Shown one piece after another: positions 38,236 through 49,510 of a stretch of 64,000 nucleotides of DNA. Made by a program: the position numbers and the translations under genes. Numbering within the stretch: the first letter of the stretch is position 1; each line of letters begins with the position of its first letter. Source of the DNA: Scatophagus argus (taxonomy: Eukaryota > Chordata > Actinopteri > Scatophagidae); assembly GCF_020382885.2 (NCBI RefSeq), contig NC_058495.1, forward strand, positions 21,806,127 to 21,870,126. Direction: 5' to 3'. The notes below the pieces were generated by a model. That model did not search any database. It saw only the letters and a list, made by a program, of their open reading frames with translations, and was not told where the DNA came from.

Positions 38236-38777
38236 GCTTTTGCCCCCACTACAGCAATGTGTAGCAGAAGACTTTCATACAACCACTCCAGGTGATTCCA
38301 GATGAAGTGGGGGGCATATGAAGAATAAAATAAATGTAGGCAAGCAGCCTGGATTTGAAAATATAATTTCTTGGAAAATAGTGGTGGGACTTTAGTGGGT
38401 GAATCTCCATGAAGCAACAAGTGTTGAGAGCGTCCGCTGAGGTGTTCGCAGAGAAGACGGAGAGAGGGAGAGCAGTTTCAGATCTCCTCATCTCTGCAAG
38501 AGGGAGGAGCAACACCAGTCCATCGCACGTTTCTCACAGTGCCAAAGACCTGGAAGTGTAAGGAATTACTTCTTTTTACTCTCCTTGAACGAAACAATCA
38601 CCATGTCGGCTCCTTCAACAAAAAGTGCAACCTTTTCATAGAACATTTCTTTTATGGAAAACATAGCAAAGAAATATGACATGACTGCATTAAACTGAAG
38701 AGAAAACCAAGACTTCTGTTTTCCAGTATTGTTCTACAGATGAAAACAAACATTTTCTATAGTTACCGATTGGACCT
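38236..38777. promoter_or_regulatory. Receptor 5' flank between avpr2l and trnt1
   Basis: This 0.5-kb space separates the receptor start codon from the presumed trnt1 polyadenylation signal and should contain the receptor's 5' UTR and core promoter. I see no clear TATA box. A purine-rich block at about 38,450-38,515 is the most GC-rich part. Confidence 0.35.
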
Positions 38778-38783
38778 TTTATT
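38778..38783 (-). terminator. Candidate polyadenylation signal of trnt1
   Basis: AATAAA on the minus strand, about 350 bp past the trnt1 stop codon. It is the first canonical hexamer I noticed in that 3' flank. Confidence 0.5.
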
Positions 38784-39129
38784 CCTCCGTTCATCCCAGA
38801 GTGCTGCCTTTGTGTTTCCTCTGGTTTCATCACATCAGTCTAACTAGTGACATAATATGAACAGCTTACCCAAGCGGGTTTTCATAAACACCAGCACTCT
38901 GTAATAAAATACATGTGGTGAAATGAGCTGCTACTGTCTACTACCTCTTTAGTTTACACGATGGAGTGGAGGAACAAAAGTGGCTCTGGAGTAATTTAGA
39001 ATAAAATTGCATTCATGCACGTCCTAGTTCTTATAGTCAGTTCAAATGTGCCCGTGAGTGGCACAATTCCAATGTCAGGTTTCCAGATCATCATCGTCTG
39101 GCACACAAAAACCCACTTTTTCCACTAAG

Positions 39130-42100
39130 TCAAGGCTTTACGTAACTGAGGAGTTCATCTTTGTCCATCTGATAATGACTTTTCTTCCAGATGTCACGGA
39201 GATTCTGTAAGGTGGCACCTATCTCCTTGCCTGACGTGACACCCATCCTCCTCAGATCGTGGCCACTGATGGGGAAGCGAGGGATGGACCAAGCGCGGAG
39301 TTGTGACAGCAGCTTTTCCTCGCCTTGATACTTCAGCAGCTCACACACTTTACTCTGCGAATCCAGATCCCGATTCTGAAAAGATAAAATACACGTGTGA
39401 ATTAAAGCTCTTGGGAAGTTGGCTTCAGATTTTAAGCATTTTATACCATTCACTATTCACGGCTAAACAAGCAACAGCTGGCTTCAAACAAGTAAGAAGA
39501 ACACAGAGAAAAAAAACAAACACATATATGTGCTACCTAAATGCCCATGTGTGTTCATGGACAGTGTGTAGACCTGTGGGATCACATCACCTCTAACCAG
39601 CAGAGTGAGACCATATGTTTGAAGGTCTTTAAAGCACTCTGGATATTCTGGAGTGAAGGGTCATTTTCTTTCATTTCCTCTGGGATCTTGTCTTGTCTAC
39701 TTAGGCTTCTTTTAGTGATAGGGTGATATTATAGAAGCTAAATTCTGTGTTGAGGGAGCTTATCACATCTGAATCATTTCAAGTAATTTTTTTGTAATCC
39801 ATCCCAAGATATTTGTATGAAAATTTTACTGTTCAAGTACTAAACTAATAACTGAAAATTAAAAGTTTGTTTAAAGTTTTAAACTTATTACTTACTATAA
39901 GAGAAATGTCTACTATTTCACTAATTTTCAGTTGCTAATAATAGAAGACCGCAGCGAGAAGGGATCTCTTAGACTCAGACCAACAAACCCAACCACTTCA
40001 CCCACTTGGAACCATTTGACTAACAAAGACCAATCCAGTTATGGGTTAGAAACATCTCCTTGAATGTTTTTTCATGAAACTCTATTAGTATAGGTGGGGA
40101 CATATTTTACTCGACTAATCAATGAATTGTTGTTTCTCAGAGCCAAGGATGACGTGTTCAAATTGCTCTGTCACGCCTGCAGTCCAGAACATACTGTACT
40201 CAGTTTACTATCATAGCAGACTAAGAAAACAAGCAATTATCCACAACTGAGCTGGGACCTGTGAGTGTGTGACATTTTTGTTTAACAATGACAAATTGAT
40301 AACTGAAATGGTTGCAGATTAATCTTCTGTTGATCAACTAATTGATAAAATGACTGTTTGGTTGGTGTTAGTCGGTGATAAACACCCAATTCAACCCTCA
40401 GTCGAAGTGCAGGCTTCATCCTGCCTGTCAGTCTGCAGCTCACACAAACAGACCTGCAGCTCTTTATGACAGACCAGACAGCAGAGAGATTATGAAGAAG
40501 CAGAGACAGCTGTAACCTGGTTGCTATGCTTTTCTATTTCAGACCTCACTCACCCATTTTTTTGACCGTGGGATTCACATCACTGCGCAAAAAGTGATGC
40601 CCAGAAACATCCCAACACAGCAACGTACTAAGAAAAGAAGTAAATAAGGGTCTGTGCAGATGCAGACACCAGCACACTTCTAGGGTCATAAGTGACAACT
40701 AAGAGAAATTACTTTTATATTAGCCTGTATATTGTATTAGTTTTAGAAAATTGCTACAAATTGCACCTTTAAAGTGATTTAGAATGGATTTCCGCATTCA
40801 CTGACACATAACACATTAAGCACTGGTGAATAATCCTGCCTGCCTAAAACAATCTGACAGCTCGATTGCTAAAATCAGTGACTGCATTGTTCTGGTGAAT
40901 GCCCCACTATAAATCTCTCCTGCCCTTTCTGTTCTAAAACACATTAACAAGGGATACCTGATTGTCCCTACAGACTCACTGGAGGCTTAAACTCACGTCA
41001 ATGATATAATCAGTGAAGGGCTTGAGGCTGTCCGACTCGTCTGGACTCTTGAGGAGCTCCTGTCTGTGTTTTACGAGGAACAGAGCCAGATTCTTCTCCT
41101 CTTTGGACACCTTTAGTCGAATGTCCATCTTTTCTATCTCCTCTGGGCAGTGGAAAAGAGCTGCCAGGATGGTCATGGGTTTGGGAGAGTGGTCTTTTGC
41201 ATTCTGCCACACTCGCTTCATCTCCTCAATGTTGCCATCTGGTGGCAAACCTGAGGAGGAGCAGCGAAAGGAGGGATGAGCAGAGCTGACTTTCAAGACA
41301 AAAAATTAAAAAAAAAAAACCACACTCAGCAAGACAAAGAAAACTAAATAGTAATACTGGTGACAATTACTATACATTTGGGATTGTGGTCTTCCTCAGA
41401 GGAGTTAAATAATCAAAGGTCATTAAATAATCTAGTGGTGACAAGTACCAAAGTACAAAGTGCAGCCTTTCAGGGATGAAAATTGAATACTTTTCCATTT
41501 AGAAAAAGCACCAAATTGATTCTTCAGAATAGCCGAGCTTTCAAACTATTGATCCTTTTTACCAATACAGCACCTCACAAACAATGATTTAATAGCAGGG
41601 TCCATGTTCTCTCAGACCATTTTCAAAAGGAACCTGTGTCTCACCGGAATGGAAAAAGTGTTCTAGCACCTGGGGACACTTTTAGTGGGTAACAAGGACG
41701 AAATTACACTTCTAACAGTGATTTCAGGGAAGTGTGATAGTCCCATTAGTCCCATGAGTGTACTTAAAAGTACTAATAAGCCTCACAAATCAGTGGTATG
41801 ATGTTGCATCTTGTGGTTCTACAGTAATAATAAAAAAAAAACCCAAATACATCATCAAATGCAAAAACGAGAGAATTTCAGAATGCTGCGGTGGTGCAGA
41901 CGTCCCCGTCTCAACTGGAATCAAGCTGGCTGGTGGCATAGCTGTGACTAAGCTTGTCAGGTGGCAGCTGTCTGATTTAAACATAGTGTTACAAACCTCT
42001 TTTAAATTTGTAACTGTAGCGAGACATTTTCACTTCCTCTGCAAGTTTCAACTCGTCTAGTTGTGCATTTTGGTGTAAATGAAACAAATGTCTCCAAAGA

Positions 42101-44491
42101 ACACCTCAACACCCTGCAAAAATCTTGCTTCTGTGTTATAATATTGCTAACTGTAGTCTCCATGAAGAAAGTCTCATCTAGAGTGCGATTTCTATTACAT
42201 AAAATTTGTCTCCCCAAGTCTTCAGTGTCACCTATGTATTGGGCCAGTTCCAGACTGTAGATCAGCTCCAGCAGATGAGCAGCATGGTTATTAACCACCA
42301 TCTTTTTTAATTCCACCCAAATTCGTTCTCCTGATATGGCCGCCAGTCCACGGCCATTTTCTTTAATGGCAGCCAGAGTCTCAGGCTCATGGTCATCAGG
42401 CTCCAATGCCACTCTGCCGTAGAACCTGGGAGAAATGAAAACATTCAGGTCCAATGCTCTTATGTCAAACAAATATAAGGAACGATTTTCTTCTTTCACA
42501 CTTCTTCAGTTTTTTTCCAAATAATAAAAAAAATATTTTATTTTTGTTAGAACTAACATAGATAAATACTTTATTCATCCTCATGGAGGAAATTCAAATA
42601 TCCAGCAGCTCACATATAAAAAACAAACAACTCTTTCCACTCATAAAAATAACAAAAATTTAAATATGGTGACAGTACTGCACATGGCAGTGAAATGAGA
42701 GAACCCACCTGAAATAGCGCAGTATTCTCAGGTAGTCCTCTTGGATTCTTTGTTCAGCACTGCCAACAAACCGAACTTTACGGTTCTGCAGGTCTTCATA
42801 TCCTTTGAAGTAGTCATACAACGTTCCATCAAGCCCTGCCGACAAAACATGGTCAAGTGTAGCAAACGTAAAACAATAAAAATAACACTGTCACAGCTGA
42901 CACCACACGCTGAGTGTCTCCACAATACAAAAACAAAACAAAACACAGATGTATGGAAATATATGTAATTTAAAAGGGGGGCAAACACAGCAATACCTAA
43001 AAACATGGAATTGATGGTGAGGTCCCTCCGCTCAGCATCTTTCCTCCAGTCAGTGGTAAATTCCACCTCTGCATGACGTCCATCTGTCTGAACATCCACT
43101 CGCAACGTGGTCACCTCAAAGTTCTCGTTGTGTAGCTGTGAGACAAGACAAATAAACAAAACCTAGATGACTAGAGGCTCCCCAAAGGCCACCTTCCTGT
43201 TGTTGTGACAGAATCCTAACGACATGTAAATATGCCATCATTCTTAATCCAACGTCCTTCTTTACCTCCTCCGATCTGTGGGCAGTGCACAGAGGGCACT
43301 CAGAAATATATAGCTGTAGTTGTGTCAGAGTCTGTACATGGTAAAGCTACCTCATATTAGAACACTTTGCATTTCTATATTTATTCAACCTTATGGTCCC
43401 ATATGTTCCTGCTCACAGCCACCACTCATTAGAGGCAACTTACTTACATATCCCTGGAATAAACAAATCTGTGAGCAGAGCTCCCTGTAACTGGGCTGTG
43501 GAGTCCTCTCCCACAGTCCATCAGGATGACTGATCAAATGAGATCTTTATATCAAGACTCAACACCTACCTATTAGTTTTAATGGATGTGGAAGAAGAAA
43601 ATGTCCCATATGCCATGACAGCCGTCCCATGATGCAACTGGCTCAATATCGTATTTTTTTTCCAGTCGATACCAATAGTTGATAATTACCTGCCTCTCAT
43701 GGCTGACAGCAACAATGTCAGCAATAATTTCACATTTTTGCATTTTAAAAAAACCTCATAAACAGGTTTATGCACACCTGATGGTAAGATTGTTTGAGTA
43801 ATTTAATATTTAAGTCAAATCTTGTAGATTTTTCCCCATTTTCAGCCTTACTCTTGCTGTAATGGTCCCATGCTTCTCTCCTTTATTATTGATCATCCTG
43901 ATCCCAGCACTCTGGAACATTTGCTTCATCTCCTCTGGAGTGGCTGTGGTGGCAAAGTCCACATCTTCAGGCCGCTTCCCGGACAACAGGTCACGTACAG
44001 CACCTCCAGCTATCCTCAGCTCATGCTGGTGCTTCTCAAACAGCTCTGCAATAAACAAACACACACAGGAGTCAATTAACTTTTCAGAAGAAATATGTCC
44101 GGAGGCACAATCAGTCTAACTGCTTGAGTTAAACCTGGAGGAGCAAGGACAGACAAGAAAGGTATTCCGTTATCGCGAATCAATGCAAAAATATTTCATT
44201 GATTATTATATGTATTTATTTCATTTACTCTGACATCAGTTCACCAATTTATCACATGATCAATAGAGCTAATACACGTTCTACATATATCTAAGGACAG
44301 AGGATGCTGTATGTACAAATACCTTCAAGAGGCTTGAGACAAATTGCAGAATGCATCTCACCTGCTAGTCCATTCAGTCCATCACTGAACAGAGACTGGA
44401 ACTCACAGGTCTTTAGCTGCATCGTGAAGAGACTCCTCAAACACAATCTTGCTCTACCAATTGCACGAGGATTCAATAATCTGCTCCACAT
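39130..44491 (-). CDS. trnt1: CCA tRNA nucleotidyltransferase 1, mitochondrial/cytosolic
   Basis: Adds the CCA end to the 3' terminus of tRNAs from CTP and ATP. Seven coding exons: 44491-44362, 44045-43852, 43135-42997, 42835-42709, 42425-42232, 41250-40997 and 39375-39130. All junctions are GT-AG, and together they give 1284 nt (427 aa plus stop), close to the human length of 434. The N-terminus [20 protein letters not shown] is arginine-rich without acids, a mitochondrial presequence. Met24 (MQLKTCEF) could start a cytosolic form. Motif A is GGAVRD (57-62) with DVD (71-73), the metal-binding aspartates. Motif B is RRDLTINS. Motif D is EDYLR, the EDxxR that selects CTP or ATP by base pairing. 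ERIWVELKK follows, then the helical tail ending in LLSYVKP. The acceptor lies directly before the ATG, so a non-coding first exon is expected. All key residues are present and the gene looks functional. Confidence 0.97.
41251..42231. other. trnt1 intron 5, no further feature
   Basis: Intronic DNA. It contains an A-run near 41,310 and an open frame on the opposite strand (41758-42060) with no recognisable product. Confidence 0.7.
43136..43851. other. trnt1 intron 2, no further feature
   Basis: Intronic DNA between the exon carrying motif A and the exon carrying motif B. I see no repeat or gene in it. Confidence 0.7.
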
Positions 44492-44695
44492 CTGTACAAA
44501 TTATAAAAACACATAGTGATGTACCCCTGTTTGTTTCCCTGTCGGCTTTGACCGAGCTAGCAACATGCCTCTGAACTCATGCTTGCGACCTTTAACGGTC
44601 CCTCCTCGCACAGTTCATGTCATTGCCGGCACAGGAGATGTTAACAACAGTGACTTTTCATGGTAAACATAATAAATGTAACATAAAGAACTTGC
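44492..44695 (-). other. Probable 5' UTR intron of trnt1 with GC-AG ends
   Basis: A polypyrimidine-rich acceptor ending in ag sits immediately before the trnt1 ATG. Upstream on the minus strand, cacag|gcaagt at 44,696/44,695 is a perfect match to the strict consensus of GC-AG donors. The leader exon would then lie at about 44,696-44,780. No GT donor of similar quality was seen in the interval. Confidence 0.5.
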
Positions 44696-44696
44696 C

Positions 44697-44959
44697 TGTG
44701 CCTTCAGTGGAAGATTTTTATGAACGTTCAACGCAGCTCTCGCATCATATCATACTTCTCTGCTGTAGTGAAGCTTAGCAGGAAGTAATTCGACAGCATG
44801 CTTTTGCTAGCCAATAGCGTGAGGTACGTCAAGGCTGAAGGCTCACGGGGTGGGATTTAACAGTGCGTACGGCCAATTGAGTTCTCGCGAGACATTAGTT
44901 TGAGACCTCTTGCGATTTTCCGTCTGTGTGTGTTGTGCTGTCAGATTAAACGGAGGCAA
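44697..44959. promoter_or_regulatory. Bidirectional promoter of trnt1 and arl6ip5
   Basis: The two start codons are divergent and 468 bp apart. The interval holds the palindrome TCTCGCGAGA (44883-44892), known from CpG-type, often bidirectional housekeeping promoters. It also has CCAAT boxes at 44811-44815 and 44873-44877 and an ETS-like GGAAGT at 44781-44786. No TATA box is evident. CpGs are denser here than in the flanking introns. Confidence 0.75.
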
Positions 44960-46310
44960 ATGGCTAAAGTGGAGCTGGCTCCGCTCAGACCATGGGACGA
45001 CTTCTTCCCCGGTTCGGAAAGATTCGCCAAACCAGATACGAAAGATTTGGCGAAATGGAACAACAGAGTTGTCAGCAACCTGCTTTATTATCAGACTAAT
45101 TATTTGGCTTTGGCCATCATTGTTTTCCTCGTTGTCGGGTAAGTTGAATATGGTAACTTGTGATATCCGTACAGCAGCTGTTTAGTGTTTATTTAGTAAG
45201 GTGAGTTCGCAGGTACATTGTATTCACTTTTTGAATTGCTTGTCATCTTCGCTGGCTTACTGTTTTTGTTATTGTTGCCCTGTTGCTGTGAACTTGTACG
45301 TAGCTTTAAAAGGATTTAAAATGAGGATACAGACACGATGTAGGCTCTGCTTAGGTGGAGATGAGTCCCATGTGAATGGTAAGATGGTGTGCCAGCTTGT
45401 TCCTGTATGTTCCAAACGTGTGAATTTGTGTGAATATATTTTTCACTGGTTATATAAAAGTGTTAAAATGCAACATGGAGTGACATGTAAATATATGGGG
45501 TACTGAAAACCGAACTGAAGAGGTCTGGAACCAGTGTTGGGGAGCACCTACCAAGACTCATCACTCATCGGATAAGTCCATACAAGGTAGAGTCAACCAG
45601 ATCAAAAAACAATGGGCGAAATCTCTCAGCCAGCAAATATCTTGGCTTTAGTTGGCACTTTGTTCCAGCTTAAAGTCCAGCTTACTAAAAATAGTGATGC
45701 TCTGTCATGGACTGTCCACTGAGCTGTCTGATGACATACTGTTGCTACGATCATGAAAGCCTCATGAGCCGTTTGTCTCATCAGCTGTTGCACCGCAGAT
45801 AGCACAGCTGTGAGAGAACATTATCTTGGTCAGCTGCACCAGATAATCCAGTATTGGATTATTTCTCAGTGAGTCAGTCTTGAGTCTTGACCCTAAACCA
45901 ACAAGGCTGACCCTCTCACTTTATTTGTTTTGTAAAACCTGATTATGTTTTTGTCATCCTGTTTTGAAACGGTTCAACCGTGCACGTTTCCGTAGACCTA
46001 ATTTGCATTGCCAAAGGTGTTCAGCGTGTGTGAGCTTGTGAGGAAGTTCATTTTATCTTACATTTTCATCAACACACACAACATTAGTCATGGGTTCATC
46101 ATGAGCCTTCATACTTGGGTTACATTTGTTTTCTGTATAGTTGTGGTAGTCTAAAAGTGTGCCATGATGTTGTAATGTGTTTAATATGATGTTCTGGGTG
46201 TCCTCTTTCAGTTCTTCTTTACACAACTATAATACAGATAGTATGGTCACAGACCACTAAACGCAACTGCAGCCACAGAGTACAGCTCTGACATGCTTTT
46301 ATGTACATTG

Positions 46311-46349
<39 letters not shown>

Positions 46350-48173
46350 ATGAGAGAGAGATAGAGATCCTAAAGAACAAAACTTTTGACACCATAATCA
46401 TTATGAAGTCACATGTAAAGGGAAACACCAGGGTGGTCACTTGCTGCTTGTCATAAAAATGGATGCAGAGAAAGTAGGAGATGCAAAGTGAGAAATTCAA
46501 TTTTAATCTGTCACACTGACATATTTAACAGTGCGACAAGCCCATACAAGAATATCAATATTCCCTCCCAGTTTCACAGTATCTTTATTTGTATGTTTGC
46601 AGAGATAGCTGGAGTCCTCAGTAGTCCAGTTGCCATATTAAGTTAGGCTGCAGGCCAAACTTACAAGAAGCTGTTGGGGTTTTTTTCTGGTGTAGAACAG
46701 TGTCTTATCAATCAGTAAGAAGACTTTGTATTGCATGGCACTCTGTTATAGTCCACCATAATATCCCACTTTGGTATCACTCTGGTATGAATTTACATTT
46801 GATTATTATGAGGCAGAGCCTGCGTAATACATTTGCTGATATTAGTTTATCTGATATCTGCACTACATGGACAGAAGTATTGTGACACCTCACCATAACA
46901 CCAACTGAGATTTCAGTGACATTGCATTCTAAATACACAGACAGCTTTGCAGCTGTAACAGCTTCCACTCTTGTGGGAAGGCTTTCCACAACATTTTGAG
47001 AGCAGAACATTTGTGAGGTCAGACACTGATGTTGGACCAAAAGGTCTGGCTCACAATCTCTGTTCCAGTTCATCCCAAAGGTGTTGGATGGGGTTGAGGT
47101 CAGGGCTCTGTGTGGGCCAGTCAAGTTCTTCCACACCAAACTCATCCAACCATGTCTTTATGGAGCTTTGCTTTGTGCACTGGGGCACAGTCATGCTGGA
47201 ACAGAAAAGGGCCTTCAACAAACTGTTGCCACAAAGTTGGAAGCATAGCATTGTCCAAAATGTCTTGGTATGCTGAAGATTTCCCAATGGAAGTAAGAGG
47301 CTGAGCACAACCCCTGAAAAACAATAATTCAATAATAATAACAATAATTATGATAATAAAGAGATGTGTCCCAAAACTTTTGTCCATATAATGTATGTCA
47401 GACAGAGAAATTGGACAGAAATGTCAAAGGTATTTTTGAGATAATTTAGAAATGGTGTTGCCATAGCACAGCTTTTCCACTAGAGGGCAATGGCACGTTA
47501 ATTTTTCAATTTCAAAGTGTCCTTCTGGTCACAATTCTTTGGGTTAGAAGAAGAAGAATTTAAGAGATTCTTACCAGAAATGTTGGTGTATGTTGTGTGT
47601 TCATATGTTTGAAAAGTATTGGTCAATATACTGTCATCACATTTTTTACAACTCTCACACATCAATATTAGTAACTCACAAATCTGAGACCTGGCATGTT
47701 TTATTCAACAATGAGTTCAGAAACCAAGCATAAGACCAGATAAGTCAAGGCAAAAAAAACAGCAAATTATCACATTAGAAAAGTTTGAATTGTTTGATAT
47801 TTTTACCTGTAGCTGACTAGCTGACTGAATGATCAGTTCAGTGTGCTAGAAGTAGCAGATTAAAATGGTTGACTTATGGGTTAATCATCTTAATGTTTTT
47901 GTTGTTTTTCTTCTTGTTGGCTTTGAAGACTTTATAACATTTTTTTCTGAACATTGATGAACACAAAGAATTTGCTATTTTTTGTTGTTTGTGTGAACTT
48001 TTGTCTAAACCTGTGGTACTGCTTTTTAAAGATCGATAAAAAGTAAAACATTCAAATTTACATTCAGTTTTATCAAATTGTTGTGATCCCCATCTTGTTT
48101 TTTGTGACAGCTGTCGGGGATGGAAATCACGTTGTTGTCGAAACAACATTTAACCACCTGGTGGAGCCAGTGA

Positions 48174-48214
<41 letters not shown>

Positions 48215-49042
48215 TATATTGCTGCACTTTTAAAATGACCCCTCTGTTCTCTCGTGTGTCTTGTGTTTGCTGCCCTGCAGGTTCCTGAACCCTGTGGGGA
48301 TGTTCACAGCCATGGCCGTGGTGTCGGGCGTCTTCCTGGCTTCGGTGTGGGCCGGAGAGAACAGAGCTGTGATCAATAACTTCAAGAGGCAGAATCCCAC
48401 AGCATTTATTATCGCCGTCATGGTTGCCAGCTACATATTAATCTCTATGCTGGGGAGCGTCATGGTGTTCATGTCCGCAGTCACTTTACCTCTGGCTTGT
48501 AAGTTGGAAATATGATGTCGGACTCTTAACGTTTTATGGCACAATGGAGATCATTTTAATCACAAAAATAAAATATATGTCTTGAGTTTTGGCATAGAAT
48601 TACACAGACTAATATAACTTTATTATCTGATTAAACATCTTTTATCACATGGACATTTTTTAGAATGTCAAGATCAGTGCATTTGCAGTATTCTGCTGAA
48701 ATTAACCTTTGGCTCTTTTTACAAAATCAGCAAAACGTTTTGGAATGAAACCCTCTTAGATTCTCAAACACTGATGTTATCATAGTTTAACTTGAAGTTT
48801 ATAGGTTTGTTTTTGCCAGACTTTTAAAACATTAACAGTCACTTTTCCCCCCATCTGCTTTTTCAGTGATACTTGTGCACGCTTCATTTCGCCTCCGCAA
48901 CATGAAGAATAAACTGGAGAACAAGATCGAAGGAGCCGGACTGAAGAGGTCACCAATGGGCATTTTGCTGGAGGCTTTGGGTCAGCAGGAGGAGAACTTT
49001 CAAAAGATCCAGACTTTTCTGGAGGGGAAACTGAAGGAGTGA
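44960..49042 (+). CDS. arl6ip5: ADP-ribosylation factor-like 6 interacting protein 5 (PRA1 family)
   Basis: ER membrane protein of the PRA1/JWA family. In mammals it restrains the glutamate transporter EAAC1 and affects ER export. Exons are 44960-45138, 48281-48498 and 48867-49042 with GT-AG junctions, giving 573 nt (190 aa); the human protein has 188. The N-terminus [20 protein letters not shown] and the block [17 protein letters not shown] (about 32-48) are diagnostic. Four hydrophobic segments follow as two hairpins: [51 protein letters not shown] and [19 protein letters not shown]. The cytosolic tail has [12 protein letters not shown] and LKRSPMG and ends in KLKE. The ATG chosen is the first in frame, and the N-terminus aligns with the mammalian start. 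Divergent from trnt1 and convergent with frmd4b. Teleosts may carry two copies (a and b), which I cannot tell apart here. Confidence 0.97.
46315..46347. repeat. (TG)n microsatellite
   Basis: About sixteen perfect TG units in arl6ip5 intron 1. Confidence 0.95.
46861..47393 (-). mobile_element. Internally deleted Tc1-like transposon with both terminal repeats
   Basis: The left end cactacatggacagaagta (46861 onward) and the right end, read on the minus strand (cattatatggacaaaagttt from 47393), form terminal inverted repeats of about 27 bp with a few mismatches. Inside, on the minus strand, are C-terminal transposase pieces. [20 protein letters not shown] and [11 protein letters not shown] contain the second catalytic aspartate. 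After a frameshift, [19 protein letters not shown] and [10 protein letters not shown] follow. The third catalytic residue, Glu in NPIE of active relatives, is Gln here (codon 47084-47086). The N-terminal half is deleted. At 533 bp the copy is a dead or, at most, non-autonomous element. A flanking TA is visible on the right only. Confidence 0.85.
48175..48210. repeat. (CA)n microsatellite
   Basis: About eighteen perfect CA units, 70 bp upstream of arl6ip5 exon 2, so close to its splice acceptor. Confidence 0.95.
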
Positions 49043-49510
49043 TTGGATGTGAAAAGGATCACACACACACACAAATGCACACATCATTTGATCTTGATTT
49101 TTTTTGTTTTTTTGTCTCAGATGTAGCAACTTTGAGTATCTTTCACTGTAAACTTCTTATCGTTTCCTTCGTACAAGGTGTGTTCATTTGTGTGTGTTTT
49201 GAAAAGAAAGCTTCTTATCTGAAGGGCTTTATCTTTACCTCAGGGTATCTGTCACGCCACCCAGAACTTGCCGGGGCTCTTTTCTTTTACAGTGATGGGG
49301 GCATCTGAACACTGCTTCACATCTCTGCTATGCAGTGTGCCAGTGTTGCTGTGCAATGCAGCTGCAGAGTCCTTCCTCAGTATGAAATCTGTGTTTAATC
49401 AGTCTCAGGAACAGCCAACAGTCCTGCCAGTTTGCTGCTTGACTAAAATTGTGAAAGCGATGCAAGTGTTGCTTTGTAACTAAAAATAAAAGGTGCACAC
49501 TCAACACACA
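49043..49510 (+). other. arl6ip5 3' UTR
   Basis: The stretch runs from the stop codon to just past an AATAAA at 49485-49490, followed by a GT-poor region. The length of about 0.46 kb is ordinary for this family. Confidence 0.6.
49485..49490 (+). terminator. Candidate polyadenylation signal of arl6ip5
   Basis: Canonical AATAAA about 445 bp downstream of the stop codon, in the context taaaaataaaagg. Confidence 0.65.

Larger units (their letters stand above)
45139..48280 (+). other. arl6ip5 intron 1
   Basis: A 3.1-kb intron with a canonical gtaagt donor and a tgccctgcag acceptor. It carries a (TG)n microsatellite, a deleted Tc1-like element and a (CA)n microsatellite, each listed separately. 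No other exon of the gene is needed, since the frame joins exactly. Confidence 0.9.
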
